From: Berghia stephanieae | Taxonomy: Eukaryota; Mollusca; Gastropoda; Nudibranchia; Aeolidiidae | DNA length: 64,000 nt | Direction: 5' to 3' | Assembly (NCBI GenBank): GCA_034508935.3 | Contig: CM067446.1 | Span: forward strand, 59,709,789-59,773,788 | Shown here: piece after piece, positions 55,701 to 64,000 of the stretch | How the letters are laid out: the number at the start of each line of letters is the position of its first letter | How positions within the stretch are numbered: position 1 is the first letter of the stretch | The notes under the pieces: generated by a model | Told to the model about the DNA's origin: nothing | The model's database searches: none | Seen by the model: the letters and a program-made list of their open reading frames with translations, nothing else | Made by a program: the position numbers and the translations under genes

Positions 55701-57204
55701 ATCGATAACCTTTTGGTGACCCGGATGCCCTCCCCTAATATCTCCTGCTAATTGTCCTTTCCAAGCAAGACTTCACAAGTGTTTATGCCCCGGAGTTCGC
55801 GTCCCGTTCAAGAATAGCTAAATTGCAATAATGTTCTAGCTTTCCGTTATCTCTTCCCGCTATAGTTGTTAATCAAAAGCATCTGGATTTCATTGGTTAT
55901 CTAAATAGGAACATTCTTTTTGATTGGCTATCCCCATCATTTTTTTATATATTTTTTTTGGCGTGCGCTTACTTTACAAAACCAAATTCATCTCTGAATT
56001 GAATCACACACATACGCTAAGAATCCCAAGAAAGAAGAACCATTCCTCCAATTTCAAACGTGTGAAAGTTGAACTTCTCTCGGTTGAAGGTAAAATTACT
56101 ATTGGTGGAACGAGTTATTATTGTGAAGTCAATGCTTAATCTACCATTACTATTATGATTTGTGTATATTTTATTTGTGGTTCATTCTATGGATGTTCGT
56201 AAGTTGAAATACTTGTACAAAACTACATCTATATATATATATATATATATATATTATACTATAGTTAACATTTGTTTATGATCTATGCTATTATTTCATT
56301 TATATTCAATGTGTATATTGCATGATGCCTGTACTCTACCGCCAATCCACGGCCACACATCATAATAATCACAATTATAAGTTACAAACCATAAAATACA
56401 AGGGACATAACCCCGTTAAATTCTCATCATGTAAGATAGCTCAACTGTCAGTTGATGCTTGATACTAATGCAATAACTGTAACCATTATCATGGAGTTAC
56501 TGCTTCGCCTGCAAATAAAAGCTATTATGATGTGTCGCTCAAGGACGACCCGGTTGCGAAAGATAAACTAGATTTGGCCTTAAGACCTTTTGTTTAAACT
56601 CTTAATTGAAGGTCCTTGCCTTGTACCCAGTCATTCCTTGCCCAATTCTTGCCTATTTGTCAATCCCTGATGTAAGTCCTCGCCGACATCAGAACCTCCC
56701 TGTCAGCCCATAAATACAACACACTGTTGTGAAGTCAAGAAAACAATAGAACCAGGAGCCAACCCTTGAACTTGCGGATACATTCACCAATCAAGCAAGC
56801 CGACTGGATTAAAGATAAGCCAATCGGGTTTATACCATTTTCAACTGTATTTTCCACTGACACAGATGATTAAAAATAAATGAATAATAAATTAGATTCA
56901 CTCAATAGAGCTATTCTTCCTGAGATTAAATGAATACAGGGATAACAATTAAATTGTCAAATATATATTATACCATCCATAATTTTCATTTACCTTCCAC
57001 TTATTCTCTCTATCCTTTCCTGTAACAATGTAATTAAACTTACTGTATAGTTTGAATCCAGACCATTGAGCTTATCGTTTGGACTCGAACCCACAATAAA
57101 ACCACAAAAACCCCGCCACAATTACCTACTTGCGCTTCCCCCCCCCCCCCCCACCCCCTTCCTACTTTGGAAGACAGGCCCTCTTTCTAGAGTTCATAAA
57201 TTAA

Positions 57205-57365
57205 AATGTAAATGCTGCTCGAAGCTCGAAGAAATAGATGACAATGTGAAATTGAATGTAAGCTTCAATTTAATAACGAAAAAAAAAAAGATAATGTGGA
57301 CGTTTCTAGTTTCCCTTTATCAACAAAACAGGACGAATGAAACACTACAGACGAATGAGATAACC
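57205..57365. repeat. Dispersed ~165-bp repeat, copy 2
   Basis: Relative of 42985-43165 in the same orientation, immediately left of the foldback half element. Confidence 0.7.
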
Positions 57366-57400
57366 TGATAGTGACGTTGTTAATAACATCTCAACCGTCT

Positions 57401-57592
57401 ATAGACAGTATGCGCTTGGCTCATAAGTTCACAACACTGCCATCCGGAAGTATAACGGACCAACACAGAAAACTCTGTGTAACCATGAACTTTCATAGTC
57501 CGGATAATACGGTTTAGTGAGAATTACTCATAAACGCGGATGGCAAAAAACAAAGACGAGTGACGTCAACTTCGATCTATCTATAGTATCAC
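57401..57592 (+). mobile_element. Foldback element, single arm
   Basis: Begins CTATAGACAGTATGCGCTTG, contains CCGGAAGTATAACGGACC and CATAAACGCGGATGGC, ends GATCTATCTATAG. One arm of the family at 2692-3205; its CTATAGA and TCTATAG ends are themselves inverted. Confidence 0.8.
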
Positions 57593-58899
57593 GTTACTGT
57601 AGAACGAGCTTAAGTCTCAATGGGATATTAGCTTTAGTCAACCATGAGTTGTTGTTTTTCAAACCTGTTTCTATGCTATCTTGTGATGACAACTCCTCTC
57701 AGTCGTCATATGAATACTACTCACCATGGTTATAAAAGCCCATGGCAGGCCGCCAACGTCATTTGCTATCCATCACATAATCCAGGGTTGATTGTGTGAA
57801 GTACGTTCGGTGCCGGAAGATAGCAAGGCATAGTGCAGGCTACTGTACTGTGTTAGTCCGTGAACGGGTGACCAAATCATAGTACACAGAAGGCAAATCT
57901 GTTACAATAATATATGTCCCAATAAAAGTATAACTCAGAGAAGGCCGAAATTGTGTTATACAGACCGGTACAGAATAAAACAAACACAGGAGACCAAACA
58001 CCGTGTTGTAAAATATCAAAAGCTGGTCGGTCGGTGACGAAATAAAAATCGACATGATATGTCGTAATATCACATCTCAATAAAAAAGTGTGATAGTAAA
58101 AAGGTGCCCGTTAACAATTGAGTCGGTCAAGTTTCTATCCAAATCCAAAAGGATAGTGAGAAGTCCTGTATGTAAAATAAATTTGAGAAGCTGCCAGTTT
58201 TCTGGAAACCCCGTATATCGTCAGTCTCTCTCTATTCTCGATTCATCCGATAACCATATCAGTTTTATCATTGGAAGAACAGGGTTGTTGTAATCAAACG
58301 ATACGGATGAAGAAAATGTCAATAAATACAGATCTTATGCTATTCGTTTTGCTCAAATGGATTTTAATCATCAATACGAATATTACACAAATCATTCACC
58401 GAGTAGAGCCCCATGATGCTATAAATAAGAATCTCAATCCATTAACCGACACACACAGCAGTTCAACTTGTAGTTATGTTATTGTATTTAGAGTAGATAA
58501 GTAGTGCATTGAGGTTAGATTTTCTATTCCTTTTATTGATGACTGTCATCACAATTGATATTCGAAGGAAGAAATTTTATATGGCAGCCTAATCGCTTTG
58601 TCATGTTGTTCTTTATTTTTTTAAAAATGATATTCACAAATCTCAATGAACAGACGTATATCGCAATCCATACCGAAACAACTACGAAAGGATCCATAGA
58701 CTTCAATGATCGGGTGATCTAAATTTTTTTTCTTTAGAGGAAAATCGACAAATGGACCTCTTTTACATCATATGCCCCTCGTAAAAGCCAATTACGTGAA
58801 TATATCTCTGTAAGGTTCAAACCACACATGCCCCCCCCCCCTTTTTTTTTTGTTACATACAATATACACACATTCTAAAAAAATTAACCCACTAGAGCA

Positions 58900-59260
58900 T
58901 TGATATTGCGCAATATCCACTGAGTGAGCTCACAACACTTAAAAATGGCTTCTAAGCCAATAGCAACATGAAAACGAGACATGATGCCTGTTGGGCGAGA
59001 TAACATTTTCCTCCAACACAGACATCACTGCTTCCGGTCAGGTACTCATTTTACATTTGAGTACGGTGAGAGAATGTTTTCGATCCATTCCGTCTTAAAT
59101 AAACAGCCAGCAACCGCCCCTGATGGCGTTATTACAACTATTAAAAAAAAAACAGCAAATAAAACTAAGACAACGCAGTCACAGGTCAGGTACTCATCTA
59201 ACAACTGGGTGCAGTGAAAGAATATGAGTAAATAGCCTTTTCCTTGTGCAAGAAGCTTAG
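58900..59260 (-). mobile_element. SINE family A, broken copy
   Basis: Tail GCGCAATATCCACTGAGTG at the left and body pieces GACATGATGCCTGTTGGGC, GTACTCATTTTAC, then, after about 95 unrelated bases, GGTCAGGTACTCATC and ATGAGTAAATAGCC. The head is absent. Confidence 0.6.
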
Positions 59261-59265
59261 CTCCT

Positions 59266-59370
59266 ATTGCGCACTTTACAGCGCTTTCCTGAGACTGATG
59301 CCTGGGTCATTTCGTTCTTTTTCTCGAGAAAGACTACAGAAAAATCAACCCCAGGGTACATATTGAGAAT
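59266..59370 (+). mobile_element. SINE family B fragment
   Basis: TTAGCTCCTATTGCGCAC, TTTACAGCGC and GATGCCTGGGTCATTTCG are the middle of family B. Confidence 0.5.
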
Positions 59371-59404
59371 ATTAATTTATTTTCACTTAATTATTTATTA
59401 AGCA

Positions 59405-59545
59405 AGTATCGTGCGGCTATGTGGTTAGTGATATGACATTCGCTTTCGGATTGGAAGGTCTTGGGTTTGATCCACGCTGGGTGCGTGGTTGAGTCCTCTC
59501 ACCTTACTCAGGTGTAAAATGAGTACCTGGCTGCTAACAGCGGGC
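59405..59545 (+). mobile_element. SINE family A, head and part of body
   Basis: CGGCTATGTGGTTAGTGATA, CTTTCGGATTGGAAGG and GGGTTTGATCCACG, then AAAATGAGTACCTGGC. 3' tail lost. Confidence 0.7.
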
Positions 59546-59613
59546 ACGGTAACTATAACTCATGAATGTTTTGTTTTAAAAAATCGAAACAAACCCACGT
59601 TCCAGATAAAACC

Positions 59614-59617
<4 letters not shown>

Positions 59618-59673
<56 letters not shown>
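59618..59673. repeat. (GA)n microsatellite
   Basis: Pure GA run; the Arg-Glu repeat frame across it is an artefact. Confidence 0.97.
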
Positions 59674-59676
<3 letters not shown>

Positions 59677-60377
59677 AGTACATAATCAATAAAACACATA
59701 CACACTCACACACACACAGACACACACAAACAAATTAAAAACTAGGACGCTTCTTAACCGTAATCTAGGTGATATAAAGATCTCCATGACCGTAATATAA
59801 AAATGCCGACTCGCCACAACCTTTGACCTCAATATTGATGACCGGGCGGGTAACTTTGTTGTGTGTTATTTGCCGATGCCGCATAGCTACTGAATGGCAT
59901 GTGTAGTCGTTGCGGAACGTACACCCTTTCTAGTCAGGGAATAGAGAGATAAAGTTGTCCAAATCAATCTCTGTTACCTTAGGCATGCAGGTATTGCAAC
60001 TCCTTTTATGTAGGCTTGGTCATGTCTAAAGTCCAGACGTGTTTGGTCGAATGAACTCGTATAAATAAGGACAAAATTAAGCTGCGTTGTGTCAAACATA
60101 AACAGCTGTGTCAGGATCGGAAGATCCAATTTGCCGAGATCGGAGTCGGAGATAATCATCATTGTAAATTCGCAACGAGCGCGGAGTATAATTCGACTCG
60201 CTACGTGATAGATAATATTTATATTAATTATTGATTAAGTGTGCTGTCTTATTTTTCTCTTTCCAATTTTATTTTCACTTCGACCAGAATCGGTACTAAA
60301 GATAGTGTCGTTCAGTGCCAGTAAGTCGACACAGTTCCACAGCTTACCGATCTAGCTATTCTATTTAGGATTCCACA

Positions 60378-60530
60378 ATGTTCCTGTCAATTTTCATTGC
60401 GGTTTTCATCGTTATACTGTGCATGCTTACCACAACCAAGACAAAAGGAAGTGGGAATTGGTCAGTAAACTGCCAGGACCAAAAGGATTACCTATTATTG
60501 GTAATGCACATCAGCTGAAATCCGGCCATG
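60378..60530 (+). CDS. Cytochrome P450 (CYP4-like), exon 1, with a likely one-base indel
   Basis: Microsomal haem monooxygenase N-terminus. ATG at 60378 gives MFLSIFIAVFIVILCML, a signal anchor for the ER membrane; the adjoining frame gives YHNQDKRKWELVSKLPGPKG and LPIIGNAHQLKSGH, the proline-rich hinge (LPGPK.LPIIGN) typical of the CYP4 clan. The two pieces are in different frames, the change lying near 60425-60432, so one base is missing or the assembly is wrong. Donor CATG|GTGAGTG in phase 1 for the hinge frame, which fits exon 2. Confidence 0.85.
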
Positions 60531-61323
60531 GTGAGTGCTTTTCTTTGGGTCAAGTTGGGGATTGGGGTGAAGAGAATGTGTGTTTGTGTGTGTGTGTGTG
60601 TGTGAGAGAGAAGAGCGTGTGTGTGTGTGTGTACGTTCCTCTGTGTCTTATTAAACTTAAGTACGTATTCCCCTGAAAGCAGTAGAAACTAGATCATCAT
60701 CATCATCTCATCATCATCGTCATCATCATTATCATCATCATCACATCATCATCAAAATGATATATACATTTTCATCAAAGATTTTAAAAAATCCATCACT
60801 AATCTATTTACGAAGTTTCATGTTTTGCCTTTTTAAATAAAAGTCATATTACACTTTACTACACTGTATTCCTGTATGATTTTATGCTGTAGTACCAGAA
60901 AATCATTTCTTTTATCTTTTTATCGCATGTTTGCTTTTGGCTGTCATAACATTACCAATTTCTTCTAACTCTCTCATTAAATCATATTTTCCATTTTATT
61001 TGTGCTTGAGAATTACGTCTAGGCAACTCTATAATAATATTTGCATTTTCCTTTTACTTGATTTTACCTTGTCGTTTTGCTAGAGAGATTTTGTCACTCT
61101 ACAGAAAACACAACAATTTTGACAGACCGCGTCGCCATGACAACCAATTTATCACACACAAAAAAACCTCACTGATATTTTTATATCGGAACGTTTTTTC
61201 TATTTCGGAAACAAACTCATTTAGAATTAGTTGGAAATAAAAATCATAAATTTGTTGATATTACATTTTCTCATGAGTGTCTATATAACGTCTCTTGGAA
61301 AATAATAAAAAAAAAAAACACAC

Positions 61324-61361
<38 letters not shown>

Positions 61362-62095
61362 GGAAAAACAACAACAACAAAAAATAATATCTCCAGCAAT
61401 TCGCTATTTTCATTCTTTGACGCCTTGTACCGGTTTCTCATACTTTCTCCTTTTCCTCTTATTTTTAATCAATACATATCCCGTGTTCTGCCTACTACAT
61501 GTTTACCGTGCACTGACAAAAAGCTTTTTTAAAATTTTGGCTAAACAATTTTGTTTAAAAAAAAACACTTAAAATAAGGATGGATTGGAATCTAATACAG
61601 CCCTCTATTTGTCGAACATTCCTTAACCTGAAATTTATTTTTAAAAATTGCAGGTTTGATAATTGTACAAGTTGGGAGTTGTCTTAATTCATCGATACAT
61701 TTGAAATAAAATGATTCCTATCCAAAGTGGAAACATTTTTTTTTGTCAGTATAAGCCAATTATATTTCACATAGAACTCCGTTTCGACGGCAGTTTCAAA
61801 TGCCTTCCTGAGTTTTGGTTTTTTGAAAATTACCGTTATGCCCCCCCCCCCCCCCTCTTCTTCGTTTTAGGCAGAATACATTGTGTAGAATGATTTTTTT
61901 TTTTTCAATTTTATTTATGTCATACATTTGTGTTTTTCATTGAATTTTTTGTTGGTTTACATGTTTGTTATGCTTTCTATACATTTATTTATTTCAATTC
62001 CATGACTCTAGTTCATGCTTTTCTTTCTGCAATACAAATTTGCTTCTATATTGTTAATCTCTATACTCCAATCTCACCATTATCTTGTGTGATAG
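60531..62095 (+). other. P450 intron 1
   Basis: 1.57 kb with GT (60580-60632), ATC (60690-60765) and CA (61320-61359) microsatellites and a C-run (61842-61855). Otherwise AT-rich with nothing recognised. Confidence 0.8.
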
Positions 62096-62208
62096 AGAAA
62101 TGGACTAATATTCACCGGCTGTGCTCGGAGTATCGCTATACCGGGATGTTTCTGGTAAAAGTTCTCTTCTATCCAGTGGTTCTGGTATATGGTCCCGACA
62201 GAGTAGAG
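62096..62208 (+). CDS. Cytochrome P450 (CYP4-like), exon 2
   Basis: After acceptor TGTGATAG the first two bases complete a Glu codon with exon 1, then KWTNIHRLCSEYRYTGMF and VLFYPVVLVYGPDRVE. This matches the segment after the hinge in CYP4 proteins (helix A, then a beta strand ending VVVYGP..VE). Donor GTAGAG|GTAACC, phase 0. Later exons, including the haem-binding Cys, are not in the window. Confidence 0.82.
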
Positions 62209-62741
62209 GTAACCCAAGAGCACCTTAGATGATATCCCAGCATGCTTTGTTACTCTCTTTTTTTATCTTCAGGATTTTGGGTTTTGAATTTTAATTTTTT
62301 TTGTTTTATGGTGCACTGTTTGTGTTTTATGAAATCAATATCTATACCACTAAATTTCATGTTGGGATATGATCAGGATTTTATCGTATATTTTATACAT
62401 AATATTAGATTATTAACCCCCACTTTGCTCCCTCCGGACACCATTGGTGATTCATGTTGACATCAGACATCTGCTGCCAAAAATTTCAGACTTTTTGACA
62501 AAGACTTGTAAAGATTACTGATGTATACATACATCTTGGTCTGTGTCGAGTTATTCCATGTGTGTTTTTTAGCATGTTCTCTGATATCTACATCTAAATC
62601 TTGCCTAACCACTCTATTGTCAACACGATTAAAAAAAAAACAAAACAAAAAAAAACCTCAATCCTAACCTTTCTCCTGAAAACTCTGTCTTTAAGTATAA
62701 TTTATTTGGTGTAAATGAAGTTTGATTTAAAAAGACAGTTC

Positions 62742-62956
62742 CATGCGGCTATGCGGACTTGAGGTATGCCACTCGCTTTCGAATCGGAAGGTCCTGGGTT
62801 CGAGCCTCGCTCGGCGCATAGTTGAGTCCTTGGAAAAGGCTCTTCACTCACATCTCTCTCTGTAGTCGGGTGAAAAATGAGTTAACAGCGTTGTCTTTGT
62901 TGGAAAAAAAATTGTAATATCGCCTAACAAGCGTCATGTTACGTGTTGCTGTTGAG
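62742..62956 (+). mobile_element. SINE family A, 3'-truncated
   Basis: GCGGCTATGCGGACTTGAGG, CACTCGCTTTCGAATCGG and GGGTTCGAGCCTCGC head, body AAGGCTCTTCACTCACA and TAATATCGCCTAACAAG; the CAATATCCAC tail is missing. Confidence 0.75.
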
Positions 62957-63289
62957 ATTGAGTGTTATTATCAAAGTAGGACAGTGTAGATTCGATGTCA
63001 AATGCCGTTTTGTGTTAACCCTTTAACGGCAAGATTTAATTTCTATCAGGTCACATGTTCCCCATTTGATTTCTTCCATGATTTTCCCGTTATAATTATA
63101 ACAGCATACCTAACCATCATCTCTAAACAGAGCATAGAGCAGTAACAGCGATGCAGTCAGGGTTTCAATGAAGCCAAAGTCGCATCGCTGTTGCTGCTGT
63201 ATTATAGGTAAAATAGCTGCGATTTGATCCAATCCAATCCAATCCAAAATAGTTGAGCTTCATGCGATGAAGATTGACGCAACTAGGTG

Positions 63290-63295
63290 TGGTGT

Positions 63296-63329
<34 letters not shown>

Positions 63330-63330
63330 G
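63290..63330. repeat. (GT)n microsatellite with G-run
   Basis: A GT run of about 35 bp followed by GGGGAGG and a run of G (63337-63346). Confidence 0.95.
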
Positions 63331-63440
63331 GGGAGGGGGGGGGGGGCATTGGCGTGCTATCTATTTATTGGTTTTATGATAGTTTGTTACAATTGAGAAC
63401 TTTTTGTTTTCATCATTCTTATTTCCTCAGTAGGGTTCAA

Positions 63441-63722
63441 CCGTTACGTCACTTCCCTAGTAACTGGTTCTAAATATCGGAACAATGGCGGACGCCATTA
63501 TCTCCATCACCGCCCTAATGAAATACTTCTCCGACGAGCATATAAGTGTATCCAGAGGAGAAATTCATTATAAATCTGATTGTGTTTTGACTTTCATACA
63601 TTCTGGTCACATGACATGTGAAAAAGTTATAGCCAGCATGAAGAATAAAAAGTACCGATTTTCTTTCTTTAGATCCAAGCTGCTGGTTTCTGGGCGGACG
63701 TGACATCAGACTATTGAATCCT
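63441..63722 (+). repeat. Dispersed promoter-like/short-ORF unit, copy 3 (frame open)
   Basis: Same architecture as 3365-3648: TTACGTCACTTCC, ATCGGAACAATGGCGGAC, then a 72-residue frame (63485-63703): MADAIISITALMKYFSDEH, VSRGEIHYKSDCVLTFIHSG, CEKVIASMKNKKYRFSFF, ending FRSKLLVSGRT. It differs from copy 1 by a small in-frame insertion near the N-terminus (IISITA) and conservative substitutions. Two open copies with in-frame size change suggest that the frame was under selection in the source. Confidence 0.62.
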
Positions 63723-64000
63723 ATTAAACATATAAACTGAATTTATGATATTAGATTGGACTACTAAATTCGAATCCGCCTGAAGTGTTCCAAACAAGGT
63801 TAATAAGAAACATGTGTTCAGCATTGAGGAAATAAACGATTCGTGACTCTCCGTGTTAGCCTTAAATGTGACTCATAGCTTTAAACTGGTATCATGCCGA
63901 GATGAAGCGGATGTCAACAAGTGAATACTGTAGCGTTAAAACGATCATAAAAAATTAGATGCAATAAATTTCGGGGTTCACACGACATGATCAAACTGTT

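Larger units (their letters stand above)
42620..60377. other. Gene-poor, transposon-rich interval between COX19 and the P450 gene
   Basis: 17.8 kb with no supported host exon. Elements are listed separately. Stretches where I see nothing specific: 42640-42985, 50830-51230, 55700-57040, 57600-58890 (including a 77-codon frame at 58271 with a hydrophobic N-terminus that I cannot identify) and 59690-60170. Confidence 0.6.
62209..64000 (+). other. P450 intron 2 or 3' flank to window end
   Basis: 1.8 kb with a SINE A copy, a GT microsatellite and a copy of the short-ORF unit. I searched for a following P450 exon (helix B/C, WxxxR) and saw none. Confidence 0.6.

Noticed and set aside
58271-58504. 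77-codon frame with hydrophobic N-terminus as a secreted protein gene
   Set aside because: Possible signal segment but no conserved motif, no paralogue in the window and no splice context.

Overview
The window is animal nuclear DNA, AT-rich and dense in transposons and microsatellites, with long introns bounded by GT-AG. A Toll-like receptor, several SINE-like families with tRNA-type heads, and Merlin, P, pogo-type and LINE remnants point to a lophotrochozoan. A mollusc, most likely a gastropod, is my best guess; that is inference from gene style and repeats, not a database match.

Four host genes can be assembled from exons that agree in reading phase. (1) 2-6321, plus strand: the 3' part of a Toll-like receptor gene (leucine-rich repeats, membrane segment and TIR domain over three exons); its last exon carries two apparent one-base losses. 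(2) 32043-15115, minus strand: inositol polyphosphate multikinase (IPMK), five exons over 17 kb, 417 residues, with all family motifs. (3) 33293-42619, plus strand: COX19, three exons, 89 residues, twin CX9C. IPMK and COX19 are head to head, about 1.25 kb between start codons. (4) 60378-62208, plus strand: the first two exons of a CYP4-like cytochrome P450 that runs off the right edge.

The rest is mostly mobile DNA. 1751-5729 (TLR intron 1) holds microsatellites and foldback elements. 6322-15114 lies between the convergent TLR and IPMK genes and holds SINEs plus an array of a dispersed repeat. IPMK intron 4 holds SINEs, a pogo/Tigger-type derivative and a broken copy of an uncharacterised multicopy gene. 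IPMK intron 1 holds a truncated LINE, a 1.07 kb inverted repeat, and a structurally complete Merlin transposon with an open transposase, 25-bp perfect terminal repeats and a 9-bp target duplication. COX19 introns hold more SINEs, LINE ends and trinucleotide tracts. 42620-60377 has no host gene I can support: it shows nested elements, including a P-type transposon (THAP plus transposase, 8-bp target duplication) inside an older repeat, which is also split by a three-unit SINE tandem, then a second broken copy of the multicopy gene, a minisatellite and a CTCGAG-rich palindromic patch.

The least explained item is a roughly 285-bp dispersed unit present three times (3365, 8493, 63441). It carries a CRE/ETS-like promoter motif, an ATGGCGGAC start and a 66-72 residue reading frame that is conserved between two of the copies.
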